A stretch of DNA of 64,000 bases from Lysobacter sp. yr284 (GCF_900107375.1 NZ_FNPT01000026.1:1-64000); one strand, 5' to 3'; positions 34,254 to 43,303 are shown, counted from the first letter of the stretch. The notes: generated from the letters alone by a model not told the origin. Made by a program: numbers and translations.

Positions 34254-35837
34254 TCAGCGCAGCGGCACGGTCAACGTCGCCGGGTTCGAGGCCGGCGAAC
34301 TGAAGCTCACCGTGCCGCCGATGCGGCTGGCGCCGGTGTAGCGCGCGTCGACGGTGTCGATCACCAGCACCAGGCGGCGGCCCGGTGCGATGTCCCAGCT
34401 GGTCGCTTCCAGGCGCAGGTCCAGGGTCTGCGCCACGCCCGGACGGGCGCCGCGCAGCGACACCGGCTTGTGGCTGAGCAGCTGGCCGGTGCCGAGCAGG
34501 TCGACGCTGTAGAGGTAGGCGAACAGGCTCACCTCGCTCTGGCTCGGCGTCGCGGTGATGCGCAGTTGCGGCATGCCGCTCAGCTGCGCCCCGCTCCAGT
34601 ACACCGGCGTCTGCCACACCGCCGCGCCGGCGCGCGCGACCAGCGGGATCGACGCGGTCGGCGCCACCTGCAGCGATTGCAGGAAGCCGCTGACCATGGC
34701 GACGCCGGAGCCGGCCACGGTCGGCAGGCCGGTGAGGATCGAGTGGCTCCAGCCCACGCTCGGCGCGCTGCGCAGCTCGCCGGTGGGCGCGATCAGGCCG
34801 CTGGGCTTGCTCAGCGCGAACACGGTCGCCCCGGCTTGCACCGCGTTCCAGTCGGCGTAGCCGCGCCAGTCGCCGTCCTGCGACTTCAACCGCACCGCCG
34901 GTTCGCGCGGCACGCCGTTGTCGGCGCCCTTGAGGTGATGGTCGAACCAGCGCTGCACCGCGGTGTAGGTCTCGTTCGGCAGGCCCAGCGCGCCGGGCGC
35001 TTCGATGGTGGCGTGGTCGCCGTGGGCGAACAGCAGTTGCTTGGGGCCGGTGAGCGCGTTGTAGAAATCCACGTACTGGCCCGGCGGAAACAGGCTGTCG
35101 TTGAACGCGTTGGCCAGCAGCACCGCGGTGCCGTTGCGGTTGAGCGCGGCGACCTCGGTCATCGGGCTGCGCTGCGGCACGATCGGCAGCAGGCCGGCGA
35201 CGGCGCCGTCGAAATCGCCCAGCGCGATGCGCGCGGTGGCCTGGGCCAGTTCCGGCCCGGGCCGGCCGGTGACCGCGCCGGCCACCACCAGCAGCGCCGC
35301 GCCCTGCTGGCTGACGGTGCGGTTGGCGTACAGCGACGCCTCCAGGTCGGCCCAGCCGCTGAGCGCGGCCACCGCCTTGATGCGCGGGTCGCGCTCGGCG
35401 GCGAGCAGGCTGATGCCGGCGCCGTAGGAAATGCCGCTGGCGCCGATCCGGGCCGGGTCGGACGGCGTGTTCGCCAGCGCCCAGTCGATCACCGCGCTGA
35501 CGTCCTCGACCGTGCCCGGCCCGGCGATGTCGATCTTGCCGGCCGAATCCCAGAACCCGCGCGAGGTGTAGCTGACCACCACGTAGCCCTGCGCCGCCAG
35601 CTGGCCGCCGCGGCCGACGTACTCCAGGTTCGGCACCGCCCAGCTGGCCGGCATCACCAGCAGCGGGAACGGGCCGGGGCCCTGGTCCTTGGGCACCATC
35701 ACGAAGGCGCCCATGTCGGCGCCGTCCCAGCCCGGGATGCGCTCGTAGCGGCCGGCGAAACCGCCGGCGTAGGCGGGGGCGAGGATGGACAGGCACAACA
35801 ACAGACACGACAGCCACAACGAATGAATCCTGCGCAT
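34254..35837 (-). CDS. Secreted alpha/beta hydrolase, X-Pro dipeptidyl-peptidase/CocE type
   Basis: This 527-residue protein has a signal peptide (IHSLWLSCLLLCLSILAPAYA). The N-terminal alpha/beta-hydrolase domain carries the nucleophile GISYGAG (Ser137), an Asp in ANAFNDSLFPPGQYVDFY and a His in FAHGDHATIEAPG. The C-terminal jelly-roll (residues about 340-527: GWSHSILTGLPTVAGSGVAMV, LRITATPSQSEVSLFAYLYSVDL, SWDIAPGRRLVLVIDTVDARY) is the X-Pro dipeptidyl-peptidase C-terminal domain. The protein may hydrolyse acyl-peptides or esters outside the cytoplasm. ATG 35837 has GGAGGGGA upstream. It is divergent from the effector lipoprotein gene. Whether it is a peptidase or an esterase cannot be told. 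Confidence 0.87.
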   Translation of the reverse strand: MRRIHSLWLSCLLLCLSILAPAYAGGFAGRYERIPGWDGADMGAFVMVPKDQGPGPFPLLVMPASWAVPNLEYVGRGGQLAAQGYVVVSYTSRGFWDSAGKIDIAGPGTVEDVSAVIDWALANTPSDPARIGASGISYGAGISLLAAERDPRIKAVAALSGWADLEASLYANRTVSQQGAALLVVAGAVTGRPGPELAQATARIALGDFDGAVAGLLPIVPQRSPMTEVAALNRNGTAVLLANAFNDSLFPPGQYVDFYNALTGPKQLLFAHGDHATIEAPGALGLPNETYTAVQRWFDHHLKGADNGVPREPAVRLKSQDGDWRGYADWNAVQAGATVFALSKPSGLIAPTGELRSAPSVGWSHSILTGLPTVAGSGVAMVSGFLQSLQVAPTASIPLVARAGAAVWQTPVYWSGAQLSGMPQLRITATPSQSEVSLFAYLYSVDLLGTGQLLSHKPVSLRGARPGVAQTLDLRLEATSWDIAPGRRLVLVIDTVDARYTGASRIGGTVSFSSPASNPATLTVPLR

Positions 35838-36207
35838 GAGCTCGTCCCCTCCCAAGGACCGGTCCCGCACTTGTGGATACGTTTGCGTATGGTTTACCGC
35901 CCCAGGACCGTACCACCGCGAATGGATGCACAACAATCGTGATCCCGGAGCAGCTAGGTGAACCGTGGCAACCTGGGTCACGGAATCGCGATCCGTCCGG
36001 CGACCGCGCCATCCGGCACGCCCGCCGTGCGGCAGCGCACCGTTCCGGGCCGCCGCGCCCGGTCGCGCCGGCAGCGCCCGGGCCGCGATCCTGAAACGGC
36101 GCCCGCCGCCGCGGTTTACCGCCCCCGGCGGGGCCTCTAGACTCGGCCCGCGCGGCTGCGCCATCGCCGCGAGCCGCTTCACCCGACCGCATCGACGGAG
36201 GATGCCG
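35838..36207. other. Divergent promoter gap
   Basis: 370 bases without a gene lie between the hydrolase gene (left) and the lipoprotein/effector genes (right). It holds a small dyad, ATACG-TTTG-CGTAT (35877-35890), about 40 bases before the hydrolase start, and an AT-richer stretch at 35870-35945. The remainder is GC-rich and unremarkable. Confidence 0.5.
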
Positions 36208-37059
36208 ATGACGCCGCACGCGTCGTTCAGCGCACTGCTCGCTTTCGCCTGCCTGGCGACGGCGGCGTGCACCTCGGGCGCGGCGCCGCCGCGCAGCAGC
36301 CAGGACACCCGCCCCATGAACGCAGCCGACGCGCCCGCCCAGGCGCGCCCGGTCGAGGTCGACCTCGGCCCGCACCGCTTCCGCATCGCCTCCAACTACT
36401 TCGACATCGAGCGCGGCCAGGACGCGCAGGGCTTCATGCGCCTGATCCTGCGCTGGCCTGAGTTGGCGCCGCTGCCGCCGGGCGTGCACTACCTCAGCGG
36501 CGGCGAGTCCGAGCGGATACGCAACATCGACATCAGCCCCACCTACCTCGACCGGGTGCCGCCGCAGACCCGCCTGGATCGCGAATGGATCTCCAACGTC
36601 GACTCCGAGCAGGAGCTGCGCGAGAACCCGACCCTCAATCCCGAACTGCGGATCAAGGCCGCGCCGGTGGACGGGCTGACCCCGTACTACACCGACTTCG
36701 CCAAGGTCGACGCCTACTACCTCAAGCGCTACGGCAAGCAGGACCTGCCCGCGACCGACCGCCACTCGCTGTTCAACAACGACTGGTTCGTCGCCCGCGA
36801 CGCGGACGGGACGCTGACCACGATCATCAAGTGCACCGCGCGCGAGGAGCCCGACGGCGCGCGCATCGTCGACGGCCGCCTGGAGCTGCTGGACGCGCCG
36901 CGGCTGCCGAGCTGCAGCCACGCCTTCCTCCTGCCCAAGTACGGCACCTACGTGCAGGTGAGCTACCTGCGCCTGTTCATGCGCGACTGGCAACGCATCG
37001 AACAGCGCATCCGCGCTATCTTCGACGACGGCCACATCGGCGATGCGCCGCGGCGCTGA
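36208..37059 (+). CDS. Lipoprotein, candidate immunity protein for the adjacent XVIPCD effector
   Basis: This 283-residue protein starts MTPHASFSALLAFACLATAAC (ATG 36208, GGAGG 6 bases upstream; an ATG two codons earlier is too close). The signal ends in an imperfect lipobox before Cys21, placing the protein in the periplasm where antibacterial effectors act. The mature domain begins VEVDLGPHRFRIASNYFDIERG and includes LPPGVHYLSGGESERIRNIDISPTYLDRV; it resembles no family I can name. It lies 24 bases before the effector gene in the same direction, the usual layout of X-T4SS effector (X-Tfe) and immunity (X-Tfi) pairs. The immunity role is inferred from context. Confidence 0.72.
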   Translation: MTPHASFSALLAFACLATAACTSGAAPPRSSQDTRPMNAADAPAQARPVEVDLGPHRFRIASNYFDIERGQDAQGFMRLILRWPELAPLPPGVHYLSGGESERIRNIDISPTYLDRVPPQTRLDREWISNVDSEQELRENPTLNPELRIKAAPVDGLTPYYTDFAKVDAYYLKRYGKQDLPATDRHSLFNNDWFVARDADGTLTTIIKCTAREEPDGARIVDGRLELLDAPRLPSCSHAFLLPKYGTYVQVSYLRLFMRDWQRIEQRIRAIFDDGHIGDAPRR

Positions 37060-37083
37060 CCGCCGCTTTTCAAGGAGGAAGAC

Positions 37084-38352
37084 ATGAGCGGACTCGACCA
37101 ACGCGACCTGGACGTGCTCGGCCACTACGCCCGCACCGGCAATCGCGAGCTGTACTGGAACTACCTGGCCCAGCATCCGGGTTCGGACGGCTACGGCCTG
37201 CTCGCGCTGGGCGTGGTGCGCAACGACAACGCGCCGGGGCAGGTCGCCAACCTGTACGCCGACATCCGCGCGCGCGACGGCGGCCGCAACATGCGCGAAA
37301 GCGACTGGGAGGGCTTCGGGGTCGACCTGATCCGCCAGGACCTGGAGCTGCGCCGGCAACAGCTGCGCAGCGACCGGCCCGACCTGGCGCTGAACCTGCC
37401 GGCGCGCGACGTGCAGCGCGCCCACGACATCTCGTTCGCGAACGCGCGCATCGATCCCAACGCCTGGACGCCGCGCGTGCTGCTCGAAGCCGCGCGCAAC
37501 GGCCGCGGCGAGGCCGAGGTCGAGCGGATCTGGTCGCACATGCTCGACAACGACTGGCGCGGCAGCGAGCGCATGCTCAACACGCTCAACGACATCCGCC
37601 GCAACATGCCGGTCGACGACGCCGCCGGCTACACCGCCCGGCTCACCGGCGTGCGCGCGGCGGTCGCCGCCGGCGCCCACCCCAACACCGATCCGAACAC
37701 CATCGGCGGCCCGCCGCTGACCTACAGCTACAACCAGCGCGACAACAGCTGGAGCCAGATCAGCAGCGGCGGAATGATGCCGCACGTCAGCGAAGTGACG
37801 AATCCGCGCCTGCTGGCCGAGCTCAACGACGCGCGCACCACCCGCCTGCACCGCCAGGACCTGCGCGACGACTTCCATCCCGCCGATCCCAACCGCAATC
37901 GCCCGATCATGGCCAGCCCGTGGGTGGTGGCCGATGCCGGCAATCCGGACCGGCCGGGCACCACCGCGGTCGCGCTGGCCGCCGCATCGCGGCCCGAGCT
38001 CACTCCCGCGCAGTGCGCGATCCACGACCAGTGCCGAGACGGCGTGCAGCGCCTCGCCGCCGGCTACGGCCCCGAGGCGGAAGCCAACCTCAGCGCGCGC
38101 CTGGCCCGGCTCGCCGGCGACCAGGGCTTCCGTCAGGTCGATGCGGTGGTGACCGGCGGCGGCAACGCGTTCATCGTCGAGGGCAATCCCGCCGACCCGG
38201 CCAACCGCAACGCCCACGTCGGCCTGCGCGAGGGGCTGGAAACGCCGGCGCAGCACTCGCTGCAGGCGATGGCTGCGCAAGGCGCGCAGCCGCGCGAGGA
38301 GCCGGCGCCGCAGCAAGAGCAGCAGCGCACGGCGGCGCGGGCGATGGCCTGA
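37084..38352 (+). CDS. Putative X-T4SS effector with C-terminal XVIPCD
   Basis: This 422-residue protein has no signal peptide. It starts MSGLDQRDLDVLGHYARTGNRELYWNYLAQ, an N-terminus I recall from Xanthomonadales type IV effectors. The region to about residue 300 (VVRNDNAPGQVANLYADIRARDGG, LTYSYNQRDNSWSQI) is the presumed toxic domain, with no recognised catalytic motif. From about residue 315 the protein shows XVIPCD-like features: HDQCRDGVQRLAAGYGPEAEANLSARLARLAGDQGFRQVDAVV, NAFIVEGNPADPANRNAHVGLREGLETPAQHS, then a Gln-rich tail. XVIPCD is the VirD4-docking signal of Xanthomonas-type T4SSs. No secretion-system gene is in the window. GGAGG lies 5 bases upstream. Confidence 0.82.
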   Translation: MSGLDQRDLDVLGHYARTGNRELYWNYLAQHPGSDGYGLLALGVVRNDNAPGQVANLYADIRARDGGRNMRESDWEGFGVDLIRQDLELRRQQLRSDRPDLALNLPARDVQRAHDISFANARIDPNAWTPRVLLEAARNGRGEAEVERIWSHMLDNDWRGSERMLNTLNDIRRNMPVDDAAGYTARLTGVRAAVAAGAHPNTDPNTIGGPPLTYSYNQRDNSWSQISSGGMMPHVSEVTNPRLLAELNDARTTRLHRQDLRDDFHPADPNRNRPIMASPWVVADAGNPDRPGTTAVALAAASRPELTPAQCAIHDQCRDGVQRLAAGYGPEAEANLSARLARLAGDQGFRQVDAVVTGGGNAFIVEGNPADPANRNAHVGLREGLETPAQHSLQAMAAQGAQPREEPAPQQEQQRTAARAMA

Positions 38353-38469
38353 GGCCCGGCGCGGCCGGGCTCGTCGGATCGTCGGCAGAGCCGGGGCCGC
38401 GCGCGGCCTCGGCGCGAGCGCCGGCGGCGCACCACATCGGCAGACGCGCGCGTCGAAGCGCGCGCAGCC

Positions 38470-39201
38470 TCAGAAATCGACGATCTCGCCGTTCTCGTCC
38501 AGGCGCGCGTGCGCCACGCTGCGGTCGCGGATCAGGGCGAGCTGGGCATCGACGATCTTGCGCCGCTGTTCGGCCGCGTCGGCGTCGTCGCGCTTGCCGG
38601 GAAAGCCGCGGTCGGCGCGCAGCGCCTCGAAGCTCGCGCGCGCGTCCTCGAAGCGGCCGAGCCGGCGCTGCAGTTCGCCGACGAGCATGCGCGCGTCGTA
38701 GCCGGCGTCGCTGCCGGCCTCGCGCTCGGCGCGCCGCTGCCACGCCGCCAGCGCCTCTTCGGCATAGCGCGGGTAGCGGCGCGGGCCGGCCTCCCAGGTG
38801 GCGGCCAGCAGGATCTGCGCGATCGCGTCCTCGGATTCGCCGAGCCAGGCCTGTTGCCGGGCCAGCCGGTAGTACGGCGTGTCGTCGGCGACCCAGCCGC
38901 GGTACTCGGGGCTGGCGACGAACGCGCGCAACCGCGCCAGTTCGGCGGCATCGTAGCGGCGTTGCGGGTCGAACACGACGAAGCCGTTGCCCGGGCACAC
39001 CGGCAGCGGCCAGGGCGAGGCGATCGGGCCGTAGTGCTGGCCGTCGAAGTAGCGCCCGAACGAGGTGCCCGAAGCCGCGACCCGGGCCTGGAACGGCTGG
39101 CCGTCGATGGGACAGACGAAGGACGCGTCCATGAAGGTCATCGCCGCGGCGCCGTGCGGCAGCGAGGCGAGGGCGAACAGCAATACGGCGTGCGGGCGCA
39201 T
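38470..39201 (-). CDS. Secreted protein, possible DUF2225-like with helical repeats
   Basis: This 243-residue protein starts MRPHAVLLFALASLPHGAAA (ATG 39201), a signal peptide. The domain that follows, MTFMDASFVCPIDGQPFQARVAASGTSFGRYFDGQHYGPIASPWPLPVCPGNGFVVFD, has two Cys-Pro sites spaced as in DUF2225 zinc-ribbon-like proteins, but with only single cysteines. The rest is helical with a TPR look (ARLRAFVASPEYRGWVADDTPYYRLARQQAWLGESEDAIAQILLAA, ARMLVGELQRRLGRFEDARASFEAL). Function is unknown. It is convergent with the effector gene and separated from fadI by repeat DNA. Confidence 0.75.
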   Translation of the reverse strand: MRPHAVLLFALASLPHGAAAMTFMDASFVCPIDGQPFQARVAASGTSFGRYFDGQHYGPIASPWPLPVCPGNGFVVFDPQRRYDAAELARLRAFVASPEYRGWVADDTPYYRLARQQAWLGESEDAIAQILLAATWEAGPRRYPRYAEEALAAWQRRAEREAGSDAGYDARMLVGELQRRLGRFEDARASFEALRADRGFPGKRDDADAAEQRRKIVDAQLALIRDRSVAHARLDENGEIVDF

Positions 39202-39615
39202 GACAGGTCCTTGTCGCGGCGGGGCGGGCATTGTGCCTCACCGCGCGCGGGCCGATGCTGGGGATCGCGGCGGCGGACGGTGGAGACGCCGCGGCGGAAA
39301 CCGGAGCGCCGGGACTGAAGCCCCTCCCACACGATCGCTGTTGCAGCGGCTTGTGGTTGTGTCGCTGTCTTGCCGTCTTGCCGTCTTGCCGGCCTATCGC
39401 CTTGCCGTCCCCAAGCTCGCAGCTGCGGCGCTTGCAGTCTTGCCGAGGCCTGCGCGGTGGTGGGAGGGCCTTCAGGCCCGACGCCTTTCGATCCGCTGCG
39501 ATGACGGCCCGATCCCGGCCGGGAGAAAAGCATCGGCGCTCAAGCCCCTCCCGCATCGCCCTTCGCTTCGATCCGGGCGCCGGCGGATCGCCGGCCCCGG
39601 ATTTGCGCGTTGCGC
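39202..39615. other. Repeat-filled intergenic gap
   Basis: No gene lies in 414 bases. It contains a partial dispersed repeat (about 39311-39331), three tandem copies of GTCTTGCC (39367-39390) and a complete palindromic repeat (39461-39553). It separates the DUF2225-like gene start from the fadI stop. Confidence 0.65.
39461..39553. repeat. Palindromic dispersed repeat (REP-like), copy B
   Basis: The left end is TGGGAGGGCCTTCAGGCCCG and the right end CATCGGCGCTCAAGCCCCTC, inversely related, with a spacer including GATCCCGGCCGGGAGAAAAG. The copy at 44861-44965 is almost identical at the left end and carries the same CCCGGCCGxGAxAAAAGCATCGG spacer segment, so these are members of one family. Confidence 0.8.
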
Positions 39616-40893
39616 TCAGCGCTCCAGGATCGCCACCACGCCCATGCCGCCGGCGGTGCAGATCGAGATCAGGCAGCGGCCGCCGCCGCGCTGCTTGAGC
39701 TCCTTGGCGGCGGTGGCGACGATGCGCGCGCCGGTCGCCGCGAACGGATGGCCGGCGGCGAGCGAGGACCCGTTCGGGTTGATCTTGGCCGGGTCGATCC
39801 GGCCCAACGGCGCGTCCAGGCCGAGCCGGTTCCTGCAGTAGTCCTCGCTCTCCCACGCGCGCAGCGTGCACAGCACCTGTGCGGCGAACGCCTCGTGGAT
39901 TTCGTAGAGGTCGAAATCCTGCAGGGTCAGGCCGTTGCGCTTGAGCATCTCCGGCACCGCCACGGTCGGCGCCATCAGCAGGCCCTCGCCGTGGACGAAG
40001 TCGACCGCGGCCACCTGCGCGTCGCGCAGGTAGCACAGCACTTCCTGGTTGTGCGCCTGCGCCCATTCGTCCGACGCCAGCAGGCAGGCCGCGGCGCCGT
40101 CGGTCAGCGGGGTCGAGTTGGCGGCGGTGAGCGTGCCGCGGCCGGAGGTCTTGTCGAACGCCGGCTTCAGCGTGGCCAGCTTTTCCAGCGAGGAATCGGC
40201 GCGCAGGATGTTGTCGCGCGAGACGCCGCGGAAGCTCACCACCAGGTCGTCGAAGAAGCCGCGCTCGTAGGCCGCGGCGAGCTTCTGGTGCGAGGACAGC
40301 GCCCACTCGTCCTGCGAGTCGCGCGAGATGTTCCACTGCTTGGCCATGTCCTCGCAGTGATCGCCCATGCTCTTGCCGGTGCGCGGCTCGGCCACGCCGG
40401 GGAACTCGGGCTTGAGCTCGCGCAGGTGGAAGCCCTTGAACGCGGCGATCTTGTCCTTGGTGGTCTTGGCCCGCGCCGCGGTCAGCAAGCGCCGGCGCAG
40501 GCTCTTGCCGTAGACGATCGGCACGTCGGAGGTGGTGTCCGAACCGCCGCCGATGCCGGCCTCGATCTGGCCGGTGGCGATCTTGTTGGCGATGGTGATG
40601 ATCGAATCCAGCGAGGTGCCGCAGGCGCGCTGCAGGGTGATGCCCGGGGTCAGCGGCGACAGCCCGGAGGACAGCGCGGCCTCGCGGCCGAGGTTCCAGT
40701 CGCTGCTGTGCTTGATCACCGCGCCCATCGCCACTTCGCCGAGCTGCTGGCCGTGCAGGCCGAACTTCTCGACCAACGCGCCCAGCGTGCGCACCGACAT
40801 GCCCAGGTTGCCGACGTCCGCATAGGCGGTGTTCTGCCGGCAGAACGGGATTCGCACGCCGCCGAGCACGGCGACGGGACGGTTTTGACGCAT
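39616..40893 (-). CDS. fadI: Acetyl-CoA C-acyltransferase (FadI-like thiolase)
   Basis: This 425-residue thiolase carries out the last step of fatty acid beta-oxidation, cleaving 3-ketoacyl-CoA with CoA. The start MRQNRPVAVLGGVRIPFCRQNTAYADVGN at ATG 40893 matches FadI-type enzymes. Catalytic residues are Cys91 in LQRACGTSLDS, His in INPNGSSLAAGHPFAATGAR and Cys in CTAGGMGV, with NEAF replaced by HEAF (YEIHEAFAAQ), the hallmark of the FadI subgroup. No fadJ is adjacent. An unrelated upstream in-frame extension has no start signal. It is divergent from the hypothetical gene at 41021. Confidence 0.93.
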   Translation of the reverse strand: MRQNRPVAVLGGVRIPFCRQNTAYADVGNLGMSVRTLGALVEKFGLHGQQLGEVAMGAVIKHSSDWNLGREAALSSGLSPLTPGITLQRACGTSLDSIITIANKIATGQIEAGIGGGSDTTSDVPIVYGKSLRRRLLTAARAKTTKDKIAAFKGFHLRELKPEFPGVAEPRTGKSMGDHCEDMAKQWNISRDSQDEWALSSHQKLAAAYERGFFDDLVVSFRGVSRDNILRADSSLEKLATLKPAFDKTSGRGTLTAANSTPLTDGAAACLLASDEWAQAHNQEVLCYLRDAQVAAVDFVHGEGLLMAPTVAVPEMLKRNGLTLQDFDLYEIHEAFAAQVLCTLRAWESEDYCRNRLGLDAPLGRIDPAKINPNGSSLAAGHPFAATGARIVATAAKELKQRGGGRCLISICTAGGMGVVAILER

Positions 40894-41020
40894 CGGCAGC
40901 ACCTCTGAAGAAGCGGTTTCGGGGAACTTCGCGCGGGCCCGCGGGGCAGAGCGGGCATAATGGAGCCCAGTGTAGCGCCGCCAGCGCGCTCTACCAAACG
41001 CCAGCGTATCCTCGGTGACC

Positions 41021-41938
41021 ATGACCTCCGAATCCCCCTCCGCACGCGGCCCGGCCGCGCCCCTGCACGTCCTCGGCGCGCTCGCCCTGGAGCTCAAGGG
41101 CGACGCCGCTGTGCAGCGCAGCGCCCTCGCCCGCCAGGACGCCGGCACGCTGTCGGAGAAGATCGCCCGCGACCTGGCCGGCTTCGCCGCCGATACCGCG
41201 GCGCTGGACCTGGTCACGGTCGGCGCCCACTACGACCCGGTCGAACTGCTGCGCCCGGGCTGGCCCCTGCACCGCGAACTGGACGACCTCGCCGCGCGCG
41301 CCCCGCGCGAGCGCGGCGCCGAACAGGCCGGCCGGGTCATCGCCTTCGGCGCCCACGACGACCAACTGCCCGGCGCGCTGACGCCCTCGCCCGACTTCGC
41401 CGGCGGCCCGTTGCGGCTGGTGCCGTTCGCGCTCAGCGGCTCGCCCGAGCTGGTCGCCCGGGTCGGCGAGATTCTCGAATCCAGCCTGCTCGAACGCGGC
41501 ATGGCCGGCGCCGACACCGCCCTGGCCGCGCAGGCCGCGTTCGGGCTCAAGGTCGAGCACGCCCGCTACCTGACCGTGCACGACCTCGCCGCGATGATGG
41601 CCATGCAGTACGACCACGCCGGCCTGGGCCCGCTGTGGCCGCTGCTGGAAACCGCACTGCTGCAGCCCGAGGGCGAGCAATGGCTCGACGCCCTGCCCGA
41701 GCCGCTGGTGCACTACGCCGACGGCGAGGCCCGCGTGGCGCTGTTCTCGCCGGCCGCCTGGCATGCGCGCTACGCGCCCGAGGCGCCGTGCGACACCGCC
41801 GAATGCCGCGACAAGCTCAACCGCCGCTACCAGCACTTCGAGGCGCGGCTGCGGCAGATCGCGGCGGTGCTCGGCGCGCACGCGGTGCCGGTGACGTTCG
41901 TGCATTGCGACGGGCCGTACCAGCCCGACAGCCTGTAA
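41021..41938 (+). CDS. Conserved hypothetical protein, possible TmcA/virulence-factor-like fold unknown
   Basis: This 305-residue cytosolic protein starts MTSESPSARGPAAPLHVLGALALELKGDAAVQRSALARQ at ATG 41021; a GTG two codons earlier is possible. Visible features are AGAHYDPVELLRPGWPLHRELDDLAARAP, VIAFGAHDDQLPG, LVPFALSGSPELVARVGEILESSLLERGMAGADTAL and a Cys/His-bearing C-terminus (APCDTAECRDKLNRRYQHFEARL, VTFVHCDGPYQPDSL). I recognise it only as a protein conserved in Xanthomonadaceae, without a domain name. It diverges from fadI across a 127-base gap, so the two may share regulation. Confidence 0.7.
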   Translation: MTSESPSARGPAAPLHVLGALALELKGDAAVQRSALARQDAGTLSEKIARDLAGFAADTAALDLVTVGAHYDPVELLRPGWPLHRELDDLAARAPRERGAEQAGRVIAFGAHDDQLPGALTPSPDFAGGPLRLVPFALSGSPELVARVGEILESSLLERGMAGADTALAAQAAFGLKVEHARYLTVHDLAAMMAMQYDHAGLGPLWPLLETALLQPEGEQWLDALPEPLVHYADGEARVALFSPAAWHARYAPEAPCDTAECRDKLNRRYQHFEARLRQIAAVLGAHAVPVTFVHCDGPYQPDSL

Positions 41939-41989
41939 CCGCGACCCGCCCGGCCGCGCTGCGCCGGCGACGTCGCGACGCGCGCCGGC

Positions 41990-43303
41990 TCAGTCCTGGA
42001 ACTTGCCTACGCGGCGGCCGCAGGCGACATAGCGCGCGTGCGAGCGCCAGGCCACGTCGAGGCTGGGTTCGCGGATGCGTTCGAACAGTTTCGCCAAGGT
42101 GTCCTCGTCGCCCGCGTCGCAGGCGAAACTGGCGTAGTTCTGCAGGTTCCACTGGTCCGGATAGCGCGCGATCACGTCCTCGAAGCCCTCGCGCATGCGC
42201 GGCCAGCTCGCCTTGGACTGCGCGAACAGGTTGTCGCGGAACTGGCCCTGCGCCGCGGACCAGTACAGCCGCGCGTACATCGCGCGGCCTTCCTCGCGCT
42301 GGGTGCGCGCGACCGCTTCGGCGGCGAAGTGCTCGAGCTGGTCCAGGCCGCCGTGCCACTTGGGCAACAGGTACTCCATCATCGCGAAGTACATCGGGTA
42401 GTAGCCAGGGAATTTCTCCAGGCCTTCGTCGAACGCCGCGAACGGGGATTTCTGCCGGTCGCGCTGGAGATCGACCGCCAGTTCGTAGTACTCCGGCCGG
42501 GTCGAAACGATGGCCTTCTCGGCATCCAGATAGTCCTGCGCCTTGGCCAGCCAGTCGAAGAACGGCCGCCAGTTTTTTTCCTCGACCGTGGCCGCGTAGC
42601 CGCCGCCGCGGAACGCCCAGCCGCGCCGGACCATCAACCTGGCCCGCAGCAGGCGCGCCAGCGCCGACTGCGGACGCTCGCGCAGCCATTGCTGCAGCAC
42701 TTCGTCGCGCTCGCGGTAGGCCTGGTCGCTGTCGGCCCTGACCGACAGGGCGGAATACCAATAGCCGCTCTTCCACACGCCGCTGGGCGTGCGCGCGCCG
42801 CGCAGGGCGTAGTCGTCGTAGTAGCGGTCGAGCTGGGCGAAATCGCGCGCCTGGAACAACTGCTGCGCGCGCATGGCCAGCGCCTGGCGCATGTCGAGCT
42901 CGGGACCGTCGTCGAAGGCCGCCTCGATCTGGCGGCGGCGCTGGGCTTCGCGCTCCGGCGCGCTACGTTGGTACTCGGCGAGTCGCCGGGCGATTTCTTC
43001 CGACGAAGGGTTGCGCCGCTGCTGCAGTTGCCGGAGCAGTTCCGCGGTCTGCGCCTGCGCGCGCGCCTTGCGTTCGGCGATGCGCGCCTGTTGCCACGCG
43101 ATCTGCTGCTCGCGGGTGAGTCCGCTCGGCATCGGCTGCATCGGCTGCATCGAGGGCGAGGGCGCGGGCGCCGGCGGCGGGACGGTTGCCGATGAGACTT
43201 CCGGCGGCTCGGCGGCCGATGGCGGCTCGGCGCGCGAGGGCGTCGTGCCCAGCAGCAACGACAACGCGAGCAGGCCGGCGGCGGCCGGGCGCTTTCCATC
43301 CAT
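41990..43303 (-). CDS. Secreted DUF4034 protein
   Basis: This 437-residue protein has a signal peptide (MDGKRPAAAGLLALSLLLGTTPSRA), a Pro-rich linker (PPPAPAPSPSMQPMQPMPSG), a charged coiled-coil (REQQIAWQQARIAERKARAQAQTAELLRQLQQRR) and the DUF4034 domain from about residue 140 (LFQARDFAQLDRYYDDYALRGARTPSGVWKSGYWYSAL, SALARLLRARLMVRRGWAFRGGGYAATVEEKNW, FPGYYPMYFAMMEYLLPKWHGG). DUF4034 proteins are helical and TPR-like with no known function. Members are often tandem or effector-linked in proteobacteria, which is noted but not conclusive. It is monocistronic. Confidence 0.85.
   Translation of the reverse strand: MDGKRPAAAGLLALSLLLGTTPSRAEPPSAAEPPEVSSATVPPPAPAPSPSMQPMQPMPSGLTREQQIAWQQARIAERKARAQAQTAELLRQLQQRRNPSSEEIARRLAEYQRSAPEREAQRRRQIEAAFDDGPELDMRQALAMRAQQLFQARDFAQLDRYYDDYALRGARTPSGVWKSGYWYSALSVRADSDQAYRERDEVLQQWLRERPQSALARLLRARLMVRRGWAFRGGGYAATVEEKNWRPFFDWLAKAQDYLDAEKAIVSTRPEYYELAVDLQRDRQKSPFAAFDEGLEKFPGYYPMYFAMMEYLLPKWHGGLDQLEHFAAEAVARTQREEGRAMYARLYWSAAQGQFRDNLFAQSKASWPRMREGFEDVIARYPDQWNLQNYASFACDAGDEDTLAKLFERIREPSLDVAWRSHARYVACGRRVGKFQD

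Noticed and set aside
38470-39201. Immunity protein of the effector at 37084
   Set aside because: It is on the opposite strand and convergent, whereas the lipoprotein at 36208 has the co-oriented, closely spaced layout expected of the immunity gene.
39367-39390. CRISPR array or regulated tandem repeat
   Set aside because: Only three 8-base GTCTTGCC copies without spacers; simple repeat DNA next to a REP-like element.
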